This document shows positions 26,101 through 35,337 of a DNA stretch of 64,000 nucleotides, piece after piece. The notes beneath the pieces are model-generated. The model did no database searches and had not been told where the DNA came from. It worked only from the letters and a program-made list of their open reading frames with translations. The DNA is from Pisaster brevispinus. Its lineage: Eukaryota; Echinodermata; Asteroidea; Forcipulatida; Asteriidae. Made by a program: the position numbers and the translations under genes. The DNA lies in the NCBI GenBank assembly GCA_023634235.1, contig JAMKCF010000013.1, positions 13,703,705 through 13,767,704 of the forward strand. The letters are read 5' to 3'. How positions within the stretch are numbered: position 1 is the first letter of the stretch; every line of letters begins with the position of its first letter.

Positions 26101-27497
26101 AGAGGCTAAAACAAAGTGGACTTCCACCAACATTCACTTGGGCTTATTAAAAACATGAAAAATAAGCAATATTAATATTAATATAAGTAACTATTGCATT
26201 GGGACGACGAACAAGATGTTGTTATACATCCATGTAGGGCAAAACTAAATCATGTTGGTTCAGTATTAGTTATTTGAATCATTGCATTTCATCTTCACAC
26301 CCATGCTTTACTACTAACCGTCGTTTTGTGTTGCTCTGTTTTCATGGCATGCAGGTGCGAGACTTCCCATTGGCCGCCATCAAGTTCCAGGAAGTCCTAG
26401 GGGAGGGTACATTTGGCAAAGTTTACAAGGGGGAGCTCATGGGGTTAGAGCACCAGTACAGCGTCAATCAGGTCACTATCAAAACACTGAAGGAAAACTC
26501 TGCTACCAAGATGGAGCAAGACTTCAACCGGGAGGCTGAAGTGATGGCATCCCTCCGTCACCCTAACATCATTTCACTGCTTGGTGTGTGCACGAAGGAG
26601 CAGCCCATGTGTATGTTGTTTGAGTTCATGCCACACGGGGACTTGCATGAGTTCCTCGTCAGACACTCCCCAAACTCGGACGTCGGGTTTGGTAGCGGAG
26701 ACGATGAGACGCAGTCCTCTTTAGACCAGTCAGACTTTCTGTCTATAGCCATACAGATTGCATCCGGCATGGAGTACCTATCAAGTCGGCTTTTCGTGCA
26801 CCGTGATCTTGCTGCACGCAATTGCATGGTTGGCGATAACCTCCAGATAAAGATTGCTGACTTTGGTCTATCAAGGGACATATACTCAGCAGACTATTAC
26901 CACATGCAAGCACAGGTTTTACTTCCCATTCGCTGGATGGCCCCAGAGGCCGTTATGTTTGGTCGGTTCTCAGTAGAGAGTGACATTTGGTCATACGGGG
27001 TGGTAGTTTGGGAGATATACTCTTATGGTCTGCAGCCATTTTATGGCTACAACAACCAAGAGGTTATTGATATGATTCGTACTAGGCATATATTACCCTG
27101 CCCCAGCGGGTGTCCCCCGCACATGTACGTACTCATGACAGAGTGTTGGAATGAAGCCCCAAATCTTCGGCCACACTTTAAAGCCATCAATGCCCGCTTA
27201 CGCTCATGGGAAGCATTGCCTGCCACTAACCACCAAAATGGTAACCTGTACACTAATCCTACTGTAAATTTCAGCCCCATGTACGGCCCGACTTCGCCAA
27301 CGCAAACGCACAGCAGTTCCGGTGTCAAAAGCCAGTTGTCTTCACATCACAGTCGCTCCACACACAGCAAGGGTTCCCACGGTGACAGGATTGTGGGCGG
27401 GTCATCAGACAAAGCGATGTCAGAGAGCTCAGCAACAACAGGGGGCACACAGTCCACAAAGAGCAAGAAGGACAGAGTTGAACAAACAGCGGTTTGA
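5003..27497 (+). CDS. ror: ROR-family receptor tyrosine kinase with duplicated Ig-Frizzled ectodomain
   Basis: A single-pass cell-surface receptor of the ROR family, which bind Wnt5-type ligands and act in planar polarity and neurite signalling. Coding exons: 5003-5097, 7030-7337, 15042-15066, 18011-18447, 19180-19210, 19345-19512, 20099-20229, 20995-21031, 21664-22079, 22414-22508, 23221-23371, 24011-24210, 26355-27497. All have GT-AG borders and matching phases; the sum is 3237 nt, 1078 aa. Domains in order: signal peptide, Ig, CRD with 10 Cys, second Ig, second CRD with 10 Cys, six-Cys kringle, TM, tyrosine kinase, Ser/Thr-rich tail ending QTAV (class I PDZ-ligand-like). Known ROR proteins have one Ig and one CRD, so the doubled block is the oddity. 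The second block resembles human ROR1 more than the first does. The start is the ATG directly before the hydrophobic leader. Identity is secure; whether all exons co-occur in one mRNA is inferred from phase. Confidence 0.93.
5098..7029 (+). other. ROR intron 1
   Basis: AT-rich intron with donor gttagt and acceptor tcatgtag. I see no exon-like or RNA feature in it. A cluster of 'acatg' repeats lies at about 6812-6834. Confidence 0.7.
7030..7337 (+). CDS. ror: ROR exon 2: first Ig domain (single exon)
   Basis: C2-type Ig fold with the expected core: Cys in TLLCRIRG, Trp in YWWYHK, and [14 protein letters not shown] for the F-strand Cys. [12 protein letters not shown] corresponds to the YGSRLRIRNLDT of human ROR1. 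The donor CAG|GTGAGT leaves phase 1. Unlike the second Ig of this gene, it is not interrupted by an intron. Confidence 0.92.
10415..10870. promoter_or_regulatory. CpG-dense block inside ROR intron 2
   Basis: Within an AT-rich, CpG-poor intron this roughly 450 bp stretch carries about 30 CpG dinucleotides (for example gacggcggtcg, cacgagcgacgg, atcgcgtcgatgg). Frames are open on both strands (159 codons forward, 110 reverse) without any recognisable domain, which is expected from local composition. It may be an intronic enhancer, an alternative promoter or an exapted insertion; I cannot decide between these. Confidence 0.35.
12945..13075. mobile_element. Palindromic MITE-like element, 'caattcgg' termini
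   Basis: The left part has cgaattggcagctatggctac and the right part has gtagctgtagccaccaattcgg; the two ends are imperfect inverted copies. Related phrases with 'gctacggctatg' or 'agccgtagcc' occur near 28430-28500, 29975-30110 and 39735-39850. This suggests a dispersed non-autonomous DNA element. Confidence 0.5.
14556..14720 (+). repeat. tRNA-derived SINE fragment, family B
   Basis: It contains 'catggtctagtgatac' (A-box-like), 'gtaagacatctgccc', and 'tggttcaaattccaccc' (B-box-like). Similar heads occur at 44637-44790 (plus) and 36890-37225 (minus orientation). It is too degenerate to be a tRNA gene. Confidence 0.5.
15042..15066 (+). CDS. ror: ROR exon 3: 25-nt microexon linking Ig1 and CRD1
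   Basis: It lies between a strong acceptor (ctctttccctctgcag) and the donor CAG|GTAATT. It completes Gly and adds PFSEGSD before passing phase 2 to the CRD exon. Exon 8 (20995-21031) sits in the same place in the second block with the same phases (1 to 2), supporting a common origin of the two blocks. Confidence 0.8.
15711..15800. repeat. (TTTA)n microsatellite
   Basis: About 20 nearly perfect copies of a 4-base unit, followed by a T run and a G run. Confidence 0.95.
16460..16540. repeat. (CT)n microsatellite
   Basis: About 40 uninterrupted CT dinucleotides inside ROR intron 3. Confidence 0.97.
17055..17185. repeat. (GATT)n and (TTTA)n compound microsatellite
   Basis: Eight or more GATT units are followed by a long TTTA tract, with short interruptions. 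Confidence 0.93.
17680..17850 (+). repeat. Family A SINE body fragment
   Basis: It shares 'gggacttaaagccataggtcctgtgt' style wording and the later 'ttaccctgg..agtaagg..ccctggtg' body with the copies at 2998 and 24297. The tRNA-like head is missing. A 14-base A run interrupts it. Confidence 0.55.
18011..18447 (+). CDS. ror: ROR exon 4: first Frizzled CRD
   Basis: It encodes a Frizzled-type cysteine-rich domain from CEPYRGTVC to SEMCFRLGM. All ten cysteines of the fold align with those of the second CRD (for example [14 protein letters not shown] against [14 protein letters not shown]). Outside the cysteines it diverges strongly from CRD2 and from vertebrate ROR CRDs. It ends in phase 1 (GAG|GTACAG), which fits both the next microexon and the kringle exon at 22414. 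Confidence 0.9.
18503..18559. repeat. Short tandem repeat of 'ttctaaatttaaat'
   Basis: Four consecutive copies of a 14-15 base AT-rich unit lie just downstream of the CRD1 exon. Confidence 0.85.
19180..19210 (+). CDS. ror: ROR exon 5: 31-nt microexon joining CRD1 to Ig2
   Basis: It lies between the acceptor tttttactgcag and a consensus donor (AAC|gtaagt). It encodes ATVSPWQRP and changes phase from 1 to 2. Without it CRD1 cannot be joined to Ig2 in frame. Its existence is therefore the best internal evidence that a receptor containing both blocks is made. Confidence 0.75.
19345..19512 (+). CDS. ror: ROR exon 6: second Ig domain, N-terminal half
   Basis: It opens with [20 protein letters not shown], parallel to the opening of Ig1 ([11 protein letters not shown]). 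It carries the B-strand Cys (LRCRITG) and the Trp (YTWFKND). It ends after RRITI with donor CAG|GTTTGA in phase 2, and the acceptor is ataaccag. Confidence 0.9.
20099..20229 (+). CDS. ror: ROR exon 7: second Ig domain, C-terminal half
   Basis: [20 protein letters not shown] and the following LCEADNKAG give the E-F strands and the second Ig cysteine. The match to human ROR1 (IYGSRLRIRNLDTTDTGYF) is close. The donor is aca|gtaaga, slightly off consensus, leaving phase 1. Confidence 0.9.
20281..20396. repeat. Palindromic element in ROR intron 7
   Basis: The sequence ggccgccatcattgatga at the left is mirrored by tcatcaaagatggcggtc at the right, giving arms of about 18 bases. The pattern resembles a small MITE or hairpin. 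Confidence 0.4.
20995..21031 (+). CDS. ror: ROR exon 8: 37-nt microexon linking Ig2 and CRD2
   Basis: The acceptor is ttatttctttacag and the donor is TAT|gtaagt. It encodes [11 protein letters not shown] with phases 1 to 2, the same as the microexon at 15042-15066. It is four codons longer than that exon. Confidence 0.82.
21664..22079 (+). CDS. ror: ROR exon 9: second Frizzled CRD
   Basis: [33 protein letters not shown] and [10 protein letters not shown] closely follow the human ROR1 CRD. Ten cysteines are present. The domain ends with [10 protein letters not shown], as in ROR1. The exon ends in phase 1 with CAG|GTAAAA. Confidence 0.95.
22414..23371 (+). CDS. ror: ROR exons 10-11: kringle domain
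   Basis: Exons 22414-22508 and 23221-23371 together encode a kringle, a disulphide fold found next to the CRD in all bilaterian RORs. The six cysteines lie in KCYNGTG, YECQPW, NYCRNP, PWCFT, EKCDI and SKC. The two exons join in phase 0 (KQQ|PHAHY). The 0.7 kb intron between them shows no further feature. Confidence 0.93.
23688..23850. repeat. Dispersed 'cccaacttcatagagctgcttagc' family copy
   Basis: The phrase for an AT-rich palindromic repeat ('catagagctgcttagcac ... taagcagcgttgtctgctta') occurs here. Related copies lie near 12600-12745, 32775-32960, 59160-59360 and 59425-59710. The ends are approximate. Confidence 0.5.
24011..24210 (+). CDS. ror: ROR exon 12: transmembrane segment
   Basis: After a short acidic-proline stalk ([12 protein letters not shown]) comes a hydrophobic span ([19 protein letters not shown]), then a Cys-rich and basic juxtamembrane stretch ([13 protein letters not shown]). 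The exon ends in phase 0 (CCACAG|gtatgg), matching the kinase exon. Confidence 0.92.
24297..24545 (+). repeat. tRNA-derived SINE, family A
   Basis: 'gcgcactggactcaagctctgg', 'ctgatcagcagagtattggg', 'gtgtccttaagcaagacac' and 'gccataggtcctgtgtg' match the copy at 2998-3260 in order. It lies in the intron between the TM and kinase exons. Confidence 0.72.
26355..27497 (+). CDS. ror: ROR exon 13: tyrosine kinase domain and C-terminal tail
   Basis: One exon encodes the whole kinase, as in vertebrate ROR genes. The glycine loop is GEGTFGKV, the ATP-anchoring Lys is in VTIKTLKE, the catalytic loop HRDLAARN starts at 26799 and DFG at 26859. The activation loop is [18 protein letters not shown], followed by APEA. 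All catalytic residues are canonical, whereas human ROR1 departs from consensus at the HRD and DFG positions. The tail after LRSWEALP is about 100 residues, Ser/Thr/His-rich and shorter than in vertebrates. It ends QTAV. Confidence 0.95.
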   Translation: MRDFPLAAIKFQEVLGEGTFGKVYKGELMGLEHQYSVNQVTIKTLKENSATKMEQDFNREAEVMASLRHPNIISLLGVCTKEQPMCMLFEFMPHGDLHEFLVRHSPNSDVGFGSGDDETQSSLDQSDFLSIAIQIASGMEYLSSRLFVHRDLAARNCMVGDNLQIKIADFGLSRDIYSADYYHMQAQVLLPIRWMAPEAVMFGRFSVESDIWSYGVVVWEIYSYGLQPFYGYNNQEVIDMIRTRHILPCPSGCPPHMYVLMTECWNEAPNLRPHFKAINARLRSWEALPATNHQNGNLYTNPTVNFSPMYGPTSPTQTHSSSGVKSQLSSHHSRSTHSKGSHGDRIVGGSSDKAMSESSATTGGTQSTKSKKDRVEQTAV

Positions 27498-30400
27498 AAA
27501 TATGATCCATGTTAAGTCAGTATGTCAGATTTTGTTCAGGAAAACAGACCTTTTGCATAATGGCATCACAAGCTCAAAAAGCATTCTCACTGGTCAAAAG
27601 GTAACTCGTCAATGGCTGACAGTTGTGCTTGGCACATACGCATGCACACGCACCTTTGTGTGAACTCAGCTCTGGTGACATATGCAATGGGTCTTTGCCG
27701 TTGATTGCATACAATAAATATTGTACTGTTGGTGAAATATTGTCTTCACCAGCACAACTTTAGAATGTAAATTTCATAGCACTATGAACACAAGATCACC
27801 ATTCCCTCTTTTGTAGCTCAAAACTTCTGGGCCAGCTGTGAATAGTATAATTCTTTAGTTTTTGGCACTAGCCAAGATACCCTTGGTATTGATCCCCTTG
27901 CCTTGATTTTGTGGAGTATTTTAAAGCCTTGCACGTCTGACACAAGATGTAGAAGTCTTTACTATTTATTATTTATGTTAAGATGGCAGGTAAATCGCTT
28001 TACATACATGTACAGCTTTGGTAAAAAAACATATTGAAAAAAAAACCAGGCAGGTTTCGTAGTTTTGCTTACAATCATTAAGAAAAAGCATTAACACAAA
28101 AATGCAAATACTGTAAGCTTATCCATGGTTAAGCAGAGAAGGGTGGTTTCTTAGTCGATACGAAAATTAGCATGACACAGTACCAGTCTTAGGCAATGGA
28201 CCTTGCACAACGTATTGGCAGGTAGCCTGTTTGTGCTAATCATCTCATTCTCCTCAGGTTATTACTTCAACCAAGTAAGACAATTTTGTTATTGGTAGTT
28301 GTTTCGGCTTTTCCTCTTTATTTAATAAATAATAATAATATTGGCCATTTATTGTTATTAATTTTTACTTAAATGTTGTTCGTTTGAGCAAGATTTGATC
28401 AAGAATAGGCTGTGTCCAATCCAAGGGAGTTCAGCTACGGCTATGTTGAAGAAGTGGCTTCTTTTCAGTACTCCAGCCGTAGCCACTGCCAAAGCCATTA
28501 CTTCAAACTTGGCCAAAGTACCCTATGGACCTTTGCCATACTATGAAGCCATGGCTACCTTTGACAGGATCCCTTTGCACTGTAAATATTAAAGCATTAA
28601 ATTCAGAATAAGGGGCCTGACTATTTTCACTTCCAGCACCAGGTGTGATGGCATAATGTATAGAAACAGGACCCAGAGAACATGGTGTTTTATCAGTCAT
28701 GCATGTTACCAATAAAATTAATTATGGAAAAGTTCATACCAACAAACAGTAATTTTTGCATCTGTAAGACCTATTGTTCAATTTATTTAAGTCCGTGGTT
28801 TCAGAATCGGGTGGAGGGCATATATTTCCCAAGTTTTTCACTTATGACTTGTTCACAATTTCATAAAACTGTTAAGCCGCAATGTTTCTTAGAAGTTTTA
28901 AGCCAAAAGTTAATAGGGGCACCAGTTGCAACAATGTAATGAAATGCTTTATTGGCTGGTTCTTTTTTGTTCTGCTTCCAAAAGATATCTCTATGCTAAG
29001 CAGATTCAGTGGCAAGTAGCTTTGGGTAATTAGACAAAGGGATAACATTCAAATGGTCTGTAAGCATGAATTTGCTTAGTAAGATACCAGCCAACATACC
29101 ATTTGTAATCTACATTGCTGTTACTGATGCCTGCTATTTTTCTGCCCCAAAATTAAGTTCTCTTTTGCCCTTTCCCCCCTTTTCGAGCCAATCTCCAGAA
29201 AATAAAACATCAGAAAATTCCTAGAGAATAATCCCAACCCCATTGGTTCACACTGGATGCAATTTTCCTTTGAAAATGAGCACTCAGAAATTTTGTCTGG
29301 TGTGAATGGGCCTAGCAACATTTCGTTCCAAACAGCCTGATAAATTTGCCCTAGACTGATGACTGCCCCATTATATAATGTTTAATCTTTCCAAGTGTTC
29401 AATGCTATTTATTGTATATATCCTAGACAAGAGAGACAGCAAAACTTCATCTACAAAAGGAATGTCAAATAACCTTCACATAAACTTCACATACAAAACA
29501 ATAACAGGATCTGTAATGGAAAATATGCAATCTAACATGTACATGTATGTACTTTTAGCAATTATTTTTTAAGTTGACATATATTTTTAACTGTGTTTTA
29601 AGTCAATTGTACAGGTATTTGATATTTTTGCTATTTAAGTAAAGTTTGTTTGAATTTTTTTTTTATCCCATGATATGTTTTTAAAGTGAGGACATCGGAA
29701 GCCCTAAAATTGTAGTATAACTTTAGTTTTAGTATTGTTAATATAACTTAATACTTGTTAATATCTTGTTTTTATTGCTAACATGGCGCCCCTTGCTAAA
29801 GGAACTGTTCACCTTTGGTAAACAATCTTCAGAGTTCGATACCAGGCCTTGCATGATTTATTTCCCTGATGAGCCCCCGCTGTACATTTGACTAGCCCGC
29901 ATACATTTTGACAAGCCTGTGTAATTTTTGTGAGATACTGAATGTAAAATAAACATACAATATTTTCGAATCCAAAGCTTTGGCTTCAGCTGTGGCTTAA
30001 GTTCCGCCAGTTGTATTGAAAACATGCGCTTTCTATATAAGATGCTTCAAACAGGCAGATGTATCCTATGCTGGAGTCCGAGCCGAAGCTGTGGTTTAAA
30101 AAAGGTCCATGATAATTTCAAACTGACTTGTTGCTAATTTTCGACTGGCTGGCCATGCTTTTTAAGAAGCAAGTTTGCCTAGCCTGCAGCACTTTTGACT
30201 AGTGTTTGTTTCCTGAGCAAGTGTCCCAAATACATTGTTGGTTTTTGGAAGAGTACATGTAAATTTATGATAAAGAAATGAGTGGATACATTTTCTAAAA
30301 TGTTGCATCCTGGAGAGGTTCTCAGGATCAAGGGAGACCCAGGCCTATTTTACCAGTTGATCCTAGGGGTATTTTCTGTTTTGAAATCACAGCCATAGAG

Positions 30401-33400
30401 CTGCAGATTGTATTGGTTAATCAATAAGTATTGAGCATTATTGTGTTGATACCACCTTGCTCATGTACCCAGGCTGTGTGCAATAGCAACCATGAAATGT
30501 GTGTCCCAGACTAAAAGGGGCCAGACGTTTTTCCACCATCCAGTGCCATTTTGGTTATATTGATTTGATAAGGACAAACAAAATGGTGTTGCCATTAGAG
30601 ACTGTGTCCGAATCGATGGCTGCAGCTGCTAGTGGTGCTGCTTGGGTATCCTATGCTTTGACGCGTGGCGATCAACCAAAGTTGAACAAATTATTTAGTC
30701 TCTAGGTGGCAGCAGACATATTGGATAAATTTGCGTTGTTCACACAATTCAAAGAACTGTAGACCTTTCTATGGTTGGAAAACTAAGGGAAGCCATGAAT
30801 GCAAAGCGAAAAGAGATTGCCACAATTTCTAACAGTGTTTTGTAAATATTCAAAAATAGTGTGGAATTTGTTGGAAACAAAGCAATCAATCTTGGGATGT
30901 ATTTTCTTCAATTGAAAGTTTGCAGAAATGTTCAAATTTTGTCACAATATCTGTTAACATGATTTAATGTTTTGCTAACATTTGGCTGTCCATGCCAACC
31001 AGCGTGGTTTGTTTATCAACAATAGAAAGGTCTATTGATTTACCTGGTTTGTTTGCTGCCACCTAGTGTCCCAAAAAGTCTACCATTATGTAATTCATCT
31101 AAGCCCTCGGGCCCCTTGCTCGTTTGCTCATAGTGCTGCAAAGTTGTGTGCCTTTAATACAATTTCTGCAAGTGCTGTGCTTTTTTTATCTTTTCCTCCC
31201 AAGTCCTGAAGTTTTTGTACAGTCTCATAAAAAGTAGAGTTTGTTGACGTTTTTATACAAATCTTAATGTACTTTCGCTGTATTTGAAGTTTGCCAAAGA
31301 TTTTAAAACCAAATCCTGTAACTCAATAATTGCTTAAAAAAGACACTGTGGTACTTAAAGATTGTCAGTATTTTAAGCCCTTTTTGTGGTCAACTGCAAA
31401 CAAAAGAACAAAAGCATACAACTAAACTTGCATCTTAAGAATAGTAGTCATTTATGTAAAGTAGTGTACAAATTTGAGAGTACCATTAAATATTTTAGAT
31501 TTAAAGAATTTGGAAGAAGCAGGTTTAATTCAGAAACTGGTAACTCAAAACAATGTAAGAATCTTTATTGGACAAGACCTGTGTGCCAAATTGTAGGTTT
31601 TCCTTTACACTAAGTAAATAATAAAAGTTTTTATAATTTGTTGTTATTAACAAATTCAAACTTGTGCATTTTGTAACTAAAATGATGTTTCTTGTTTAGT
31701 GCTAAACTTTTTTAGGCCAAGGAAATTACAAGTGAACCAACAATTCTGTAATATGTTTATAATATTTATTGTTTCCAGGGAAGTGTATTAATTTATCTTT
31801 CATCCTCAATTCAATTAATCTTTCACTCTCAATTCAGTGAAGATAAAATAAGCAATCTAGCTTACGGTGACAGCCATGGGGATATAATCTTCTTTTTTTT
31901 TGGGGGGGGGTGGGGAATGGTATGTCTGAGAAGAACGGGTATTGAAGAAGGCTCCTTATCCCGTCCTTTGTGGTCATTCTGTAAAACTGTTGGGTAAACC
32001 CTTAAAAGCTGTATATTGAATGGATACCCAACCTCAGTATAATTAAAACCTAATTAACATATTCATGGATGTCTGAATTCTATGAGGGACAAACTTCCAT
32101 GGATAGCCCTTCCATGTGTAGGAAACTCACATGGAAACTCAACTTCCATACATAATTAGCTTCCATGGATACCCAACTTCCATAAATATGTTTCGTTTAC
32201 ATACACGTATTATCATTGTAAACATTATCCATGCAAAATGGGGGAAAACACAGCTAAATTTTACCAATTTCTGCTACCAGTTCATTTTATTTTGTACCTC
32301 ACCTCTTTCAACACAATTCACCCCTCTGTAGCAAATGTAAATTACTTATATATGAAGCTGTACATTTTTAAATAATATTGAAAATATCTATAGTATTTAA
32401 ACTAATACCCTCACTTTGTTAATGTGTTAGATATTAGATAGCTGGTCAAAGCACTGTTTTATATTTCAGAGGGAATTTTGTCTTCAATTTGTATTTGAAA
32501 AAAACTGTAACTACTTCGAAGCTGTATATATATTTTTTTTAAGTATAAAAATGTTTCTGCCCTCCTTTTGCTATAACTGGCAATTGTTGACTCAAAAATT
32601 CACAGGGGCTCAGTCTGTGGATGGAGCTGCCAAGTGCATGAATTTACTAAGCTCAGACAAATTCTGCTTGGCAAAAATTGGTTACCAGCTGAAATGCTAC
32701 GAGAAATATGTTGTTTGTTACTGGTTTCCTGTCAAAAGTTGCTAAGGAGTGAGATTTCCTAAGCACGCTGACACTTTCAGGGCCCAATATTACTTAAAGC
32801 TGTTAAGCAGAAATGTTGCTTAGAACTGACAAAGCTATCTTAGCAGAACCCCCCCCCCCCCAAACCAGCCCAAATTACCATGTAATGTATATTGTTGGTG
32901 ACCAGCTTATGCCTGGTAATTTTTGCTTAGCCCAAAGAGCTTAAGATTGATCTTACGATGTGTATCAATCTTACTTGCTAAGCAAAGTGTGATGTCACAA
33001 TACAAACCACTATGGTGATATTGACAACTCATCTTAAGATGAATCTTAGTGTTTTGTAAAAATCGAGCCTGGTCTGATAAAACAAAATGGTGTTAAGTTG
33101 GCTCATTTTGCCCAGGAAGATAATTACCTGGGAAGTATTTAAGCAATTACAACCAGTTACAAATAATATCTGTTTTTGGTATTTTTTTGGCATTATAAAC
33201 TCGTATCATGTTGCAGCCATCTTGAATTCTCCCACTCACATAATAGTATATCCAAACTGAGGTTGAAAGGGAAATTAGTCAGGCCCTTTAAAAACAAAAC
33301 GATCTATGAGCTGATGAGTGATGGAACCTGCTGGGAACAACATGATGAAGATGGTGGTAGCATTAAGTGTGCAACCAAGTGTGCTTTACAGCTTAGAATT

Positions 33401-33660
33401 GTCCCCTGGTTTGCCGATTCCAATTTATTTGGAATTTACTTAACATTTGGCTCAACAATTGATAAGTGCATTATTTTGTGGACGCATATGATTATTGGAG
33501 CAGCATGTAATGTCGCCCAATATGTAGAAGATAGAATTTTTATGGATTTGTACTTAATTGTGTTATTATTTAGCACATCAATGCGAATGCATTTTGTACT
33601 GTTTTGTCACCAATGTTAATATTAATATTATAAAGAAGAAATAAACTCAAACAAAAATGG
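27498..33660 (+). other. ROR 3' region / possible long 3' UTR
   Basis: There is no recognisable coding region. An AATAAA at 27713-27718 lies 216 nt after the stop and could end a short 3' UTR; another AATAAA near 33643 could end a long form. The stretch carries MITE-like fragments (about 28400-28560, 29975-30110) and a copy of the 'gctgttaagcag' family (about 32775-32960). A 147-codon frame at 33176-33619 has no family features. Confidence 0.45.
27713..27718 (+). terminator. Candidate polyadenylation signal for ROR
   Basis: AATAAA in a T-rich context downstream of the ROR stop. Other AATAAA motifs follow further down, so the site actually used is not known. Confidence 0.35.
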
Positions 33661-33714
33661 TCGACAGTGTAAACCAACGTGTTGTAATCCTGAATTTCTA
33701 CAGACTTCCCGTAT

Positions 33715-34240
33715 TAAATTCTCTGGCCGCGCCCACTTCTCCTCCTCCATTTACCCAATCTGCAAACTGCCGATCGGCTGCTGCCCCTCGCGCGGTTTCA
33801 ATTGTGGAAATGACTGCGAGTAGGTTTTCCTATTTCTGTATGTCTGTAACCCAGTTATACACCCACCGATTCTGTGGTTTTATTCTTCCTATGTTGCCTA
33901 ATCCCTTTGTATATAGATGAATCTCCAAGGCTCGTTAATCTATATCCCTGGACAGGTCATCTATTCAAGTTGACACAGTTAAAAGAAAGAATTCTAGGAC
34001 TTCCCAGTCTCGTCAAAAGAGATTAGTTTGCCCCCAAAAACCTGACCAATCAGAAGCCTCAATCAGCCATCAAGCAGGTGTGATGTAGGCGCGTGTTACA
34101 AAAAGGAATTCGATCAATTTTGTGTTGTTTTTATCGTCTGCTCCCCACAACACATTACGCAAGTAACTGTATCGTCATATTTTATCATACTGTCGCAGAT
34201 TTGGTTTCAAGGAGACAAAAACTGTCGATTTTCAGGAGAA
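33715..34240 (+). promoter_or_regulatory. Probable promoter / 5' UTR of the GATA-like gene
   Basis: A short GC- and CpG-richer stretch (ggccgcgcccacttctcctc, cgatcggctgctgcccctcg, cgcgcggtttc-like) interrupts AT-rich DNA about 0.4-0.5 kb before the ATG at 34241. No TATA box is evident. The assignment is inferred from composition and position. Confidence 0.35.
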
Positions 34241-35301
34241 ATGAGTTACCGATATATTTGGAGTCCAAAATGTTCCGAACTGGAGCGTTACAGGGGATTT
34301 TTTCCGAGTTATGTGGACGATCAGTTGGATTTTTCGACGGATTCTACTGTTGGCGAGACGAGCGATGTACATGTACATGCAGAGGTGGCCAACGAAAATG
34401 GGCAAAGGAGCATCAACAACTTATTTAGGCCTAAGGAAACTGCTCAACCCAAGAAGAATGTTACTGCTTGGTAAGGACCGAATAAATACTATTGTTATCC
34501 TTAAACTGATTGGAAAACCTTATACTCAGTAGAAATCAATTTAGCAAAATACATGGACAACCAAATTCAATCGAGAGAAGTGTAGTCCGAGACTGTAAAC
34601 ATGCACACATGTAGCCCACGTAGTGTACGTCTAAATAATACGGTGTTTACATTGGCCACCTACTCCAAGTCACTAAACAAAAAGGGGGGGGGGGATTGAA
34701 CATTTTCAAGAGAAATTGTTTGACCTAAGATTAAATGTGGATATAAATTTCTTCACAAGTTTTGTTACAAGTATTTATTGTAAATACTTGCAATTGGACC
34801 TTACTGCATTGTACATTTTATCCGGGACAGCAAGTTTTGCTCATGTTTTTAAAGGTCAAATATCAAGTACCAAGAAGCTGTATGTGACAAACCATCCCAA
34901 CATGCCCAACCCGTCCGAAGTGACCCACATTTCTGTCGAGGTTCACCTTTTGTGCATCCCTTTGTTTAAAGTAGTCTACAGCTGCTTAACCCCGACCTAC
35001 ATTTTGATTTCGGTTTCACTCTGAACACACATTTTTTCGCCAAATTCATGTCAAATTAGTCGTCAGACCAGCTGATAAGAACTCGTGTCAAAACTTTGAT
35101 TGTCAGGTCACTCATTTAATTCAGTTTAACATGTCACCTTATACTTCAAATTATCGCAGTTACTTGCAGTCGTCTCAACGTTTTATCGAACAATTTATGA
35201 ACACACCATTCCTGAAAAAGGGGGTTTTCTCGTAACGTCTTTCAGTCCCCTTCGCTCCTCCTCTTTTCCCATCTTTCTTAGTTCGTAAACGGGTAAAGGT
35301 G

Positions 35302-35337
<36 letters not shown>

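Noticed and set aside
33176..33619. 147-codon frame downstream of ROR
   Set aside because: It is hydrophobic with no recognisable family and lies in a likely 3' UTR or intergenic stretch.
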